Made by a program: the position numbers and the translations under genes. The notes beneath the pieces were generated by a model. The model worked only from the letters and a program-made list of their open reading frames with translations. It was not told the DNA's origin and ran no database searches. From Acidimicrobiia bacterium (GTDB lineage: Bacteria; Actinomycetota; Acidimicrobiia; Acidimicrobiales; Poriferisodalaceae), in the NCBI GenBank assembly GCA_022821985.1, contig JAJECP010000003.1, positions 1-64,000 of the forward strand: 64,000 bases of DNA. The letters run 5' to 3'. This document shows, piece by piece, positions 9,207-18,005 of the stretch. How positions within the stretch are numbered: position 1 is the stretch's first letter; each line of letters opens with the position of its first letter.

Positions 9207-9901
9207 TGCTGCCTCCTTGCGTACTGTCTCGCTCCGAACATGTTCGCTCGTGCCTCCGCGCTCAAGGGACCGGCACGGCGCCTGTCCGCGAGCACCTGCA
9301 CGCCGCGTTCGACCGCGGGGCGTCGCTCGATGGCGCGGGACCATCGCTCCACGTTGGGGAATTCGGAAAGCGTCTGTCCCTGGCGCTCATGTGGCCGGAG
9401 CCACGGAAACGTGGCGATGTCCGCGACGGAGTATTCGCCCGCGAGGTACTCGCGATCCGCGAGGCGATTGTCGAGCACGCGGTAGATGCGGCCCGCCTCG
9501 TTGGTGTAGCGGTCGATCGCGTATTCGATTTTCTCCGGCGCGTACCCCCGGAAGTGATGGGCCTGACCGAGGAGTGGCCCGACGCTGCTCATCTGGAACA
9601 TCAGCCACTGCATGACCTCCCAGCGCCCGCGTGCATCCTGTGGCAGGAGCCGGCCATGCTTCTCGGCAAGGTAGAGGAGAATCGCACCGGACTCGAAGAC
9701 CGAGATCGGCGCTCCATCCGGGCCGTCGTGATCGACCAGGGCCGGCATCTTGTTGTTGGGGCTGATGTGCAGGAAGTCCGCCGAGAACTGCTCGCCGGCC
9801 CAGATGTCGACGGGGATCACGTTGTACTCGACCCCGAGCTCCTCGAGCATGATGTGGACCTTGTGGCCGTTGGGGGTCGGCCAGGTGTAGAGGTCGAGCA
9901 T
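9203..9901 (-). CDS. glutathione S-transferase family protein (YfcG/GstB-like)
   Basis: A 232-residue protein beginning MLDLYTWPTPNGHKV, the N-terminal thioredoxin-like fold typical of YfcG-type GSTs, with Thr/Asn replacing the classical Ser/Tyr. NKMPALVD carries the cis-Pro and FESGAILLYLAEK the gamma-glutamyl binding segment. An all-alpha C-terminal domain follows (YSVADIATFPWL). Start 9901 is preferred because GGAGG lies 10 bases upstream; ATG 9922, which overlaps the hydantoinase stop, is an alternative. It is the middle gene of a three-gene minus-strand operon and may reduce disulfides rather than conjugate glutathione. Confidence 0.85.
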   Translation of the reverse strand: MLDLYTWPTPNGHKVHIMLEELGVEYNVIPVDIWAGEQFSADFLHISPNNKMPALVDHDGPDGAPISVFESGAILLYLAEKHGRLLPQDARGRWEVMQWLMFQMSSVGPLLGQAHHFRGYAPEKIEYAIDRYTNEAGRIYRVLDNRLADREYLAGEYSVADIATFPWLRPHERQGQTLSEFPNVERWSRAIERRPAVERGVQVLADRRRAGPLSAEARANMFGARQYARRQQ

Positions 9902-9918
9902 CGCGTCTGATCCTCCGT

Positions 9919-12900
9919 TCATCGGTCGTTGTTCGCGGGCAGTGCGCGCCGCTTCGCACACCGCTGTCGCGCCGTTGCATCGCCATCGACCCGCTTTCCG
10001 CCCGGAGCGATGACCACACCGTGGAAGTCACGGGCGGCCTCGACGGAGACGACCCCGTCGCGCACATCCCGAAGCACCAGCTCCGGGTCCCGGTCGAGGG
10101 GGTCGCCGAACCCTCCGCCTCCTGGCGAGGACACCACGAGCCGGGCCGGCCCGAGCTCGCGCAGTCCGAACTTCGGGGCCTCGAACGCCGACGCATCGGC
10201 CGGATGCACCTCCATCTCGCCACCTTCGCCGTCGAGGCCCGAGGCCGCGCCGTACCCGCTGCGGTAGCGCAGTCCCTCGCCCCGGAACGACCAGGTGCCC
10301 TCGGTGTGGACATCGATCTCGTACTCGACGCCGGTGCCGCCCCGCCACTCCCCGGCACCGCCTCCGTCGCGGCGGAACTCGCAGCGGCGGTAGCGCACCG
10401 GGTAGAGCTGCTCGTAGACCTCCAGGCTCGGCATCACCAGCCCGCCCAGGGTGCAGAGGTGGCCGATCTGGTTGAAGCCGTCGCGCCCCTCCACCGCGCC
10501 GGCCCCGGCCGCGGCGAGCCCGTGGTAGAGGACGTAGCGCCGGCCGTCACCGTGCCGGCCGGTGGTAATGCCGAAGACGTTCTTGGCCCAGCCCGCGCAG
10601 GCCCGTTCGGGGCTCGCGGCGCCGAGCGCCTTCCAGCAGGCGTGGATGATCTCGTGGGCGACGAACACGGTGCACATGGTGGTGGCGGCGCCCTCGGTCG
10701 CGTTGACGATGCTGCCCTCGGGCGCGACGAGCTCGATGGCCCGGAAGGTGCCCTCGTTGCGGGGAATGTCCGGCTCGAAGAACGAGGCGAACGCGGTGTA
10801 GACGCTGGAGCAGGTGTTCGCCCAGGTGCTGTTCTTGAAGCCGCGGATCTGCGGGCTCGACCCGCTGAGGTCCACCGTGGCGCCGTCGCCGTCGATGGTG
10901 AGCCGCGCCCGCACCGCCAGGTCGTACGGCTCGAAGCAGTCGTTGTCGGAGTGGTCGGCGCCCTCGTAGACCCCGTCCGGGAGAGCGGCCAGCGCGGTCC
11001 GCATCCGGCGCTCGGCGTGGTCGAGGATGCCGTCGAAGAGCGCGAGCGCCCGCTCGACGGTGACCTCCTCGGCGAACTCCGCCACCCGCTCGGCCCCGAT
11101 GCGGGTGGCGCCGATCATCGCGCGCAGATCGCCGTCCTGAAGCTCCGGCGTGCGCGAGTTCGCGAGCAGCAGCCGCCACAGGTCGCGACGGGTCTCGCCG
11201 CGCGAGACGAGCTTCAGGGCCGGAAGGCGGACCCCTTCCTGCCAGGTGTCGTTCGCGAGCGGGTTGTAGGCGCCGGGTGCGCCGCCGCCGATGTCCGACT
11301 GGTGGGCGCGGTTGCAGCAGAAGGCCACGCGTCTGTCGTCGACGAACACCGGGCGCGCGATGACCCAGTCGGGCAGGTGGTTGCCGCCGGCCACATAGGG
11401 GTCCGACAGCAGATACACGTCCTCGGGCTCGATGCGGCCGCCGTACTTGGCCAGCAGCGCTCGCACGGCGAAACCGCCGCCGCCGGTGTGAATCGGGATG
11501 CCGTCGGCGTTGGCCACCAGCGTCCCGTCGGGAGTCGTCACGAAGCATGAGAAGTCGTGGCTCTGGCTGAAGATCGTGCTGCGGGCGGTGCGAGTCATCA
11601 CCCAGCCCATGTGGCGGCTGATCTGGTCCAGACGGTTCTGCATGACGGCCAGCACGACCGGGTCGAGATCGCCGCCCGCACGCGTCGTCGTGGCGCGACC
11701 GTTCGTGCCGCCCTCGGCCTCGCTGGGTGCGAGATCGATGAACAGGTCGCCGCTGGCGTCCACCCAGAGGCGGTCGCCGGGGCGGGCGACGATCGTGGTG
11801 GTCAGCTCCTCGACGAGTGCCGGCCCGACGATCTGGTGACCCGAGCGCAGCGTCTCGCCGTCGTACACCGGCGTGGGGCACCAGCCCGATGCGCCGTGCC
11901 ACACCGACCTTGTCTCGAACGGCTCAGGGTCGGCAACTGCGAGCGGCGCAGCCGTGGGGACGACGTCGCCCGTCGATGCGCGGGCGATCAAGCGCAACGA
12001 GGCGATCATGATCGTGCCGTCGGTCTGCACGTGGCCGTACAGGCGCTGGTACTCGGCTTCGAACGCCGAGCGCACGGCGGCGACGTCGACGGTTGCAGCG
12101 CTGCCGACGAACGCCGGCACCCGGATCGACCACAGCTGGCCGGGGTGGTGAAGCTCCAGCTCGCAATCCAACGTCACGGCGGATTCGTCAAAGCCTTCGG
12201 CACCCATGACGTCGAGTGCGTCCGCTTGCAGCTCGGCCAGCCCGGCCTCGATCTCCGCTGTGTCCAGCTCGTCGAGCGAGCCCATCAGGAAGCGGGTGAA
12301 GTCCTGGCGGACATCGGCGTGGAGCATCCCGATGGCGCACAGCGCACCGGCGTCTCGGGGCACATAGACACGCTCGCAGCCGAGGCCCGCAGCAACAGAT
12401 GCGCCGTGCATCGGGCCGGCGCCGCCCGCGGCAACCATCGTGAACCGCCGGGGTGAATGGCCCCGTTCGATCGAGATGTGCTCGGTGGCGCTGAGCAGAT
12501 GCTGCTCGACGACTTCCACGATTCCTGCGGCGGCCTCCTCGATGGTCATCCCGAGCGGCTCGGCCACGTGGACCTCGATCGCCTCGCGGGCGGCGTCGAT
12601 GTCGAGGTCCAAGGTGCCGCCGGCCGACTTGCCGGGACGCAGTCGGCCCAGCACGAGCTGGGCGTCGGTGACAGTGGGGAGCTCGCCGCCGTTGCCGTAG
12701 CAGGCAGGACCGGGGACAGCACCGGCGCCCTGGGGTCCCACGTAGAGCAGGCCGGCCTCGTCGACGCCGGCGATCGTGCCGCCGCCTGCGCCGATCGTGT
12801 GGATGTCGATGGCCGGGGTGGAGACGTGGTAGCCGGCGATCATGATCTCGTCGCGGGTGTCCACTTCGCCGCCCGACATCAGCAGCACGTCGCACGACGT

Positions 12901-13893
12901 GCCGCCGATCTCCATCGAGACGAGATTGCCCGGCTGCGCCGCAGTGCGTGTCGCGGAGCTGTCCAGTGCGGTGTCGACCGCCTCGCGGTACAGGTTCAGT
13001 GCACCCACGGCAGCAGCGGGTCCGCTCAGCAGCAGGTTCACCGGTCGCTCGGACAGATGGTCAACAGAGGCAGCACCGCCGTTGGACTGCACCAGCAGGA
13101 TCGAGTGACGCAGACCGGCGGCCGCCAGATCGTCGTTCAGCGATTGCAGGTACGACACGATCTTCGGCGAGAGCGCCGCATTGACCACCGCCGTGGACGT
13201 CCGCTCGTACTCGCCCATCAGCGGCGACACGGCTGCCGATGCGGTCACCCAGTCGCCGTCCCACTGCTCGCGCACCGCTTCGGTTGCGGCTTGCTCGTGT
13301 GCGTCGTTGACGAAGGAGTTCATGAAGGCGACTGCCACGGCCTCCACGCCGTGGCTGTCGAATTGGTCGAGGATCTCGCTGAGGCCGCCCAGGTCGAGCG
13401 GAGCGTGCTCGGTGCCGTCGGCGTCGATGCGGCCCGGCACCGTGGTCCGCAGGTAGCGAGGCACCAGCACGGGGGCGTAGGGAGCGCGGTGATTCCACTG
13501 GTCCTCGCGCAGCCCGCGGCGGATTTCGAGCGTGTCACGGAATCCGTCGGTGCCGATCAGGCCGACAGTGGCACCGGTTCCCTCCAGCATCGTGTTGGTG
13601 GCCACGGTGGAACCGTGCACGAACAGCGAGCAGTCGGCCAGCACCTCATTGAGTGGCAGGCCCGCATCGACTGCGACGCGTGCCAGCGCGGCATGCACGC
13701 CACGGCTCGGGTCGGCCGGCACCGAGGGCACTTTCGCCACCCAGGTGTCGCCGTGGTCGTCGGCCAGCACCAAGTCGGTAAAGGTGCCCCCGACGTCCAC
13801 ACCGATGCGCCACGGCGCCACCGGCCGTCGCTGCGAGCGGTCGGCCCCACCGGTAGTGCCGTTGGGGCCAGGCGTGGTTGTGGACTCGCTCAT
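9919..13893 (-). CDS. fused hydantoinase / 5-oxoprolinase (HyuA-HyuB)
   Basis: A 1324-residue fusion. The N-terminal HyuA half has the actin/ASKHA-type phosphate loop GVDVGGTFTD (residues 31-40), MEIGGTSCDV and GAGGGTIA. The C-terminal HyuB half opens at DPVVLAVMQNRLDQIS and carries HDFSCFV, SDPYVAGGNHLPDW and the terminal SPGGGGFGDP. The family performs ATP-dependent opening of hydantoins, 5-oxoproline or N-methylhydantoin; the substrate cannot be assigned. ATG 13893 aligns with the family start, and the open frame upstream of it does not look coding. The HyuB half has almost no A/T-ending codons, whereas the HyuA half has more. Confidence 0.88.
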   Translation of the reverse strand: MSESTTTPGPNGTTGGADRSQRRPVAPWRIGVDVGGTFTDLVLADDHGDTWVAKVPSVPADPSRGVHAALARVAVDAGLPLNEVLADCSLFVHGSTVATNTMLEGTGATVGLIGTDGFRDTLEIRRGLREDQWNHRAPYAPVLVPRYLRTTVPGRIDADGTEHAPLDLGGLSEILDQFDSHGVEAVAVAFMNSFVNDAHEQAATEAVREQWDGDWVTASAAVSPLMGEYERTSTAVVNAALSPKIVSYLQSLNDDLAAAGLRHSILLVQSNGGAASVDHLSERPVNLLLSGPAAAVGALNLYREAVDTALDSSATRTAAQPGNLVSMEIGGTSCDVLLMSGGEVDTRDEIMIAGYHVSTPAIDIHTIGAGGGTIAGVDEAGLLYVGPQGAGAVPGPACYGNGGELPTVTDAQLVLGRLRPGKSAGGTLDLDIDAAREAIEVHVAEPLGMTIEEAAAGIVEVVEQHLLSATEHISIERGHSPRRFTMVAAGGAGPMHGASVAAGLGCERVYVPRDAGALCAIGMLHADVRQDFTRFLMGSLDELDTAEIEAGLAELQADALDVMGAEGFDESAVTLDCELELHHPGQLWSIRVPAFVGSAATVDVAAVRSAFEAEYQRLYGHVQTDGTIMIASLRLIARASTGDVVPTAAPLAVADPEPFETRSVWHGASGWCPTPVYDGETLRSGHQIVGPALVEELTTTIVARPGDRLWVDASGDLFIDLAPSEAEGGTNGRATTTRAGGDLDPVVLAVMQNRLDQISRHMGWVMTRTARSTIFSQSHDFSCFVTTPDGTLVANADGIPIHTGGGGFAVRALLAKYGGRIEPEDVYLLSDPYVAGGNHLPDWVIARPVFVDDRRVAFCCNRAHQSDIGGGAPGAYNPLANDTWQEGVRLPALKLVSRGETRRDLWRLLLANSRTPELQDGDLRAMIGATRIGAERVAEFAEEVTVERALALFDGILDHAERRMRTALAALPDGVYEGADHSDNDCFEPYDLAVRARLTIDGDGATVDLSGSSPQIRGFKNSTWANTCSSVYTAFASFFEPDIPRNEGTFRAIELVAPEGSIVNATEGAATTMCTVFVAHEIIHACWKALGAASPERACAGWAKNVFGITTGRHGDGRRYVLYHGLAAAGAGAVEGRDGFNQIGHLCTLGGLVMPSLEVYEQLYPVRYRRCEFRRDGGGAGEWRGGTGVEYEIDVHTEGTWSFRGEGLRYRSGYGAASGLDGEGGEMEVHPADASAFEAPKFGLRELGPARLVVSSPGGGGFGDPLDRDPELVLRDVRDGVVSVEAARDFHGVVIAPGGKRVDGDATARQRCAKRRALPANNDR

Positions 13894-14063
13894 CGCCCCA
13901 GTCTCGCAGCATTGCCCAGCGCACAGCTTGTGCAGTCGTCGATTGGGGTCCAAACAGCCGCGATTGCTCTCGCCGTTGGGGGTGCCGCAGCGCTGAAAAC
14001 GCACGCGCGGTTTGCGAGACTGAGCCGACGCCGGGACGATCCCGGCCCGATCGGGGAGGCCAG

Positions 14064-15380
14064 ATGCGGGAGCAGGGCTGGAGCGCACCGCAGTCGGCGG
14101 CGCTCTATGAGCGGGCCCAGCGCTCCATTCCCGACGGCTCGTCGCGGTCGATGCTGCTGCGGCGCCCCCATCCCATCTATGTCGACCATGCCGCCGGTGC
14201 GTGGGTCACCGATGTGGACGGCAACCGCTACCTCGACTGCAACAACAACTTCGCCTCGATCATCATCGGCCATGCCGACCCGGGCATCTCAGCAGCCGTT
14301 GCGGTGCGGATGGCGCGGGGCTCGGCCTTCTCGCTTGCCAACGATGTGGAGATCGATCTGGCCGAACTGCTCTGCGAGCGCGTGGAGAGCTTCGAGCTGA
14401 TCCGCTTCTGCAACTCGGGCACCGAGGCCGTGATGGCTGCGCTGAAAGCAGCTCGCGGGTTTACGGGACGCCCCAACGTGATCAAGGTGGAAGGCGCCTA
14501 TCACGGCACCTACGACCATGCCGAGGCCAGCCTCGGGGCCGACCCCAGCAACTGGGGAGATGCCGCGGCGCCCCAAACGGTGCCGTACGCGTTCGGCACG
14601 CCCACCTCAGTCGCCCACGAGGTCGGCATCATCGCCTACAACGACGCCGAGGGCGCCCGTGCAGCCATCGAGCACGCCGGGGATCAGCTCGCCGCTGTGC
14701 TGCTCGACCCGATGCCGAACCGGGTCGGGATGCCCGACCTCGAACCTGAGTTCATCGCAGCCGTGCGCGACACCACTCGCGAGGTCGGGGCGCTGCTGGT
14801 GCTCGACGAGGTGATCACGTTCCGGCTGGGCCACGGCGGGATGCAGACGCTGGCAGAGATCGACCCCGACCTGACCACGCTGGGCAAGATCATCGGCGGG
14901 GGATTCCCGGTGGGAGCGATCGCTGGGCGCACAGGTCCGATGGAGACCTTTGTGCGGATCGACGGCGACCGGGCCAAGGTGCCCTCCGGCGGCACGTTTT
15001 CGGCCAACCCCATCACGATGGCTGCCGGCCACGAGACGATGACTCGACTCGACCACGACGCGTTCGCCCGGCTCGACTACATCGGTGAAGCGGTGCGCTC
15101 GGGCCTGGGGGAGCTCTTCGACCGTGCGGGCCTGGAGTGGCAGGTGACGGGCCGGGGCAGCCTGTTCCGGGTGCACCCCCACCAGCGACACATTCGCAAC
15201 TACCGCGACTCCTACCAATCCAGCGACGAGAAGGCGGTCGTCGAGCAGTTCGGCCTGCGCATGCAGGCCAACGGCGTGTACTTCATCGGCGACAGCCTGG
15301 GTTCGCTGAATCTGGCCACCACCGACGACGACATCGAGCACTTCCTGATGGCCGCAGCGGCCTCGCTGCCGGGGGGATAA
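14064..15380 (+). CDS. PLP-dependent class III aminotransferase / aminomutase-like, copy 1
   Basis: A 438-residue fold-type I PLP enzyme annotated in many genomes as glutamate-1-semialdehyde aminomutase-like. Visible are NSGTEAVMAALKAARG (cofactor phosphate binding), EGAYHGTYDH (aromatic stacking), LLVLDEVITFR (Asp to the pyridine nitrogen) and Lys275 in GKIIGGGFPVG, the Schiff-base lysine. The start at 14064 follows GGGGAGG by four bases. It is divergent from the hydantoinase and 9 bases from the Rieske gene. A close paralogue lies at 16594-17928. Authentic HemL motifs are not well matched, so a catabolic amino donor is more likely. Confidence 0.87.
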   Translation: MREQGWSAPQSAALYERAQRSIPDGSSRSMLLRRPHPIYVDHAAGAWVTDVDGNRYLDCNNNFASIIIGHADPGISAAVAVRMARGSAFSLANDVEIDLAELLCERVESFELIRFCNSGTEAVMAALKAARGFTGRPNVIKVEGAYHGTYDHAEASLGADPSNWGDAAAPQTVPYAFGTPTSVAHEVGIIAYNDAEGARAAIEHAGDQLAAVLLDPMPNRVGMPDLEPEFIAAVRDTTREVGALLVLDEVITFRLGHGGMQTLAEIDPDLTTLGKIIGGGFPVGAIAGRTGPMETFVRIDGDRAKVPSGGTFSANPITMAAGHETMTRLDHDAFARLDYIGEAVRSGLGELFDRAGLEWQVTGRGSLFRVHPHQRHIRNYRDSYQSSDEKAVVEQFGLRMQANGVYFIGDSLGSLNLATTDDDIEHFLMAAAASLPGG

Positions 15381-15389
15381 TGCGGGGCA

Positions 15390-16535
15390 ATGCCGACGAC
15401 GCCGCTTGACCACGACGCTCCCGTCAACATCGCTGCGGGCTTCGACGCCGACCCTGCCAACTCGATGTCATTGCACGCCGATGCGTACATCTCCCAGCGT
15501 TGGCACGACATCGAGCAGCGTGAGGTGTTCGCTCGCAGCTGGCAGTGGGTGTGCCACGTCGAGTCGCTGCGCAACCCCGGCGACTACGTGGCGCTGGAGG
15601 TCGCTGGCATGCCGGTCGCGCTGGTGCGAGGCAACGACGGCGAACTGCGGGCGTTCTACAACGTCTGCCAGCACCGGGCGCACCATGTGCTCGCCGGGGC
15701 CGGCAACACCGGCAGCATCGTGTGCCCGTACCACGGCTGGGCCTACGACTTGTCCGGCCAGTTGCACCGGGCCCGCGAGACGGACCGGGTGCCGGGGTTC
15801 GACCCGTCGCAGATCTGCCTGCAGGCAGTCCGGGCGGAGGAGTTCGGCGGCTTCGTCTACGTCAACCTCGACCCCGATGCCGAGTCGCTGGCGGTCCAAT
15901 CCGGTGGCTTCGGCGCCGAGATCGCGCGCTGGGCGCCCGACGTGGCCGAGCTGACCCACGTCCGGCGCTTCAGCTACGAGATCGCCTCCAATTGGAAGAA
16001 CGTCGTCGACAATTTCCTCGAGTGCTACCACTGCCACATCGCCCACCCCGATTTCGTGACGCTGGTGGAGATGGACACCTATCGGGTCACCACGCACGGC
16101 ATCTATTCCAGCCACATGGCACGGGCGGGCCACTCGGACAACTCGGCCTACGACGTCGAGGGCTCCAGCGTGAAGGATCTCGCCGTGTGGTGGCTGTGGC
16201 CCAACACCTGCCTGATGCGCTACCCGGGTCGAGGCAACTTCAGCATCATGCAGATGGTGCCCACCGGGCCCGAGACGACTCACGAGACGATCGACTTCTA
16301 CTTCGAATCGGCGGAGCTGGATCCAGGGGACATCGAGTCGATGCGCTACATCGACGAGATCCTCCAACCCGAGGACATCGGCATCGTGGAGAGCGTCCAG
16401 AACGGGATGCGCACGCCGGCGTTCACCCAGGGCCGCATCGTGTGCGATCCAGACGGCTCCGGGCTCTCCGAGCACGGTGTGCACCACTTTCACGGGCTCG
16501 TGTTGGACGCCTACCGCCGCGCCGGCGCCATCTAG
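15390..16535 (+). CDS. Rieske non-heme iron oxygenase, large subunit (choline/betaine/carnitine-type)
   Basis: A 381-residue protein. The Rieske [2Fe-2S] ligands are Cys93-x-His95 and Cys112-x2-His115 (CQHRAHH ... CPYHGW). The mononuclear iron site is in ECYHCHIAHPDF with His214 and His219. Overall length and the DNFLECYH pattern resemble quaternary-ammonium oxygenases such as GbcA, stachydrine demethylase and CntA, which remove a methyl group or cleave C-N bonds. No reductase is adjacent; the small ferredoxin at 49290 is far away. The flanking aminotransferase paralogues suggest a nitrogenous substrate. Substrate assignment is inference. Confidence 0.85.
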   Translation: MPTTPLDHDAPVNIAAGFDADPANSMSLHADAYISQRWHDIEQREVFARSWQWVCHVESLRNPGDYVALEVAGMPVALVRGNDGELRAFYNVCQHRAHHVLAGAGNTGSIVCPYHGWAYDLSGQLHRARETDRVPGFDPSQICLQAVRAEEFGGFVYVNLDPDAESLAVQSGGFGAEIARWAPDVAELTHVRRFSYEIASNWKNVVDNFLECYHCHIAHPDFVTLVEMDTYRVTTHGIYSSHMARAGHSDNSAYDVEGSSVKDLAVWWLWPNTCLMRYPGRGNFSIMQMVPTGPETTHETIDFYFESAELDPGDIESMRYIDEILQPEDIGIVESVQNGMRTPAFTQGRIVCDPDGSGLSEHGVHHFHGLVLDAYRRAGAI

Positions 16536-16593
16536 CTATCTAGCCGCCGCAGCATTCCGTCCGCCGTTGCGGCGGCTCTGCGACACTGAGCCG

Positions 16594-17928
16594 ATGACGG
16601 AACGGATCGGGCCACACGCGGGTGGCCAACGCTCAGAGTCGCAGTCGGCTGCGCTGTATGAGAAGGCGCACCAGTGGATTCCCGACGGCGTGTCGCGGGC
16701 GACGCTGTTGCGGCGGCCGAACCCGATCTACGTGGATCACGGCCAGGGTGCCTGGGTCACCGACGTCGACGGCAACCGCTACCTCGACTGCAACAACAAC
16801 TTCACCTCGATCATCGTCGGGCACGCCAATCCGGCGGTGACGCAAGCCGTCAGCGCGCAGATGGCCCGCGGCACTGCGTTCGCGATGGCCAGCAACGTAG
16901 AGATCGATCTCGCGGCGCTGCTGTGCGATCGGGTGGAGAGCTTCGAGCTGATCCGCTTCTGCAACTCGGGCACCGAGGCGGTCATGGGGGCGCTCAAGGC
17001 GGCCCGGGCGTTCACCGGGCGGCCGAACGTCATCAAGGTGGAGGGCGCGTACCACGGCACCTATGACCACGCCGAAGCGTCGCTGGCGTCGAACCCCACC
17101 AACTGGGGCAATGCGGCAGCACCGGTGACGGTGCCGTACTCGGTCGGCACGCCCGATTCGGTGACCGAGGAGGTCAGCGTCATCCACTTCAACGATGCCG
17201 ACGGGGCTCGGGCGGCGATCCGACGCCAGGGCGACCGCTTGGCCGCGGTGCTGCTCGACGTGATGCCGAGCCAGGTCGGGCTACCTGCCATCGAACCCGA
17301 CTTCATTGCCGCGGTGCGGGAAACGACGCGCGAGGTGGGTGCGCTGCTGGTGCTAGACGAGGTGATCTCGTTCCGGCTGGGCTTCAGCGGGGCGCAGACG
17401 TTGCTGGGCATCGACCCCGACATCACCGCGGTGGCCAAGATCGTCGGCGGGGGCTTCCCCGTGGGCGGGGTTGCGGGGCGCGAGGGGCCGATGTCGACCT
17501 TTGCCCGGTCGGGGAGCGCCCGTGCCAAGGTGCCCTCGGGCGGGACGTTCACGGCGAATCCCGTCACCATGGCCGCCGGGTTCGCGACCATGAACCAGCT
17601 CGACCACGACGCCTTCGTCCGCCTGGATTCGCTGGGTGACGCGGTGCGCGACGGCCTGCGGTCTGCGATCGATGCAGCAGGTGTGGATTGGCAGGTGACC
17701 GGCCGGGGGAGTCTGTTCAAGGTGCATCCGCACACTAGGCACATCCGCAACTACCGCGACGCGCATCTCAGCAGCGACGAGGCAGCCGAGCTGGAGCGCT
17801 TCGAGCACGCGATCCAAGCGGCTGGCGTCTATCTCTCCGGAGGGGGATTCGGCAGCATCAGCCTGGCTGCCACCGACGATGACATCGCCTTTCTCTTGGA
17901 CGGCGCCGCGGCTGCGTTTGCGGCCTGA
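16594..17928 (+). CDS. PLP-dependent class III aminotransferase / aminomutase-like, copy 2
   Basis: A 444-residue paralogue of the enzyme at 14064-15380, matching through most of its length (for example WVTDVDGNRYLDCNNNF and KVPSGGTF in both). The PLP lysine is Lys282 in AKIVGGGFPVGG. The N-terminus and C-terminus differ most, and internal changes lie around the substrate-side loops. This suggests an old duplication with divergence in specificity, not a recent copy. It sits 58 bases after the Rieske gene and is likely co-transcribed. ATG 16594 aligns with the copy 1 start. Confidence 0.87.
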   Translation: MTERIGPHAGGQRSESQSAALYEKAHQWIPDGVSRATLLRRPNPIYVDHGQGAWVTDVDGNRYLDCNNNFTSIIVGHANPAVTQAVSAQMARGTAFAMASNVEIDLAALLCDRVESFELIRFCNSGTEAVMGALKAARAFTGRPNVIKVEGAYHGTYDHAEASLASNPTNWGNAAAPVTVPYSVGTPDSVTEEVSVIHFNDADGARAAIRRQGDRLAAVLLDVMPSQVGLPAIEPDFIAAVRETTREVGALLVLDEVISFRLGFSGAQTLLGIDPDITAVAKIVGGGFPVGGVAGREGPMSTFARSGSARAKVPSGGTFTANPVTMAAGFATMNQLDHDAFVRLDSLGDAVRDGLRSAIDAAGVDWQVTGRGSLFKVHPHTRHIRNYRDAHLSSDEAAELERFEHAIQAAGVYLSGGGFGSISLAATDDDIAFLLDGAAAAFAA

Positions 17929-18005
17929 GTCGAGGCCGAGCGGCAGGACCGTGCCGCAGAATCGAGCCCCGGCGCGGACTCAAACTGGCTTCTAGTCTCA
18001 GCGCG

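Noticed and set aside
6858..9485. 875-codon open frame on the plus strand
   Set aside because: It is antisense to the dimethylglycine dehydrogenase, has no domain motifs and has the His/Arg/Val-rich composition of a high-GC shadow.
12457..14400. 647-codon open frame on the plus strand
   Set aside because: It lies antisense to HyuA and runs through the divergent promoter region into the aminotransferase out of frame; no motif is present.
14064..15380. hemL (tetrapyrrole synthesis) for the aminotransferase copies
   Set aside because: Two paralogues flank an oxygenase, no other heme genes are present, and the substrate-side motifs do not follow authentic HemL.
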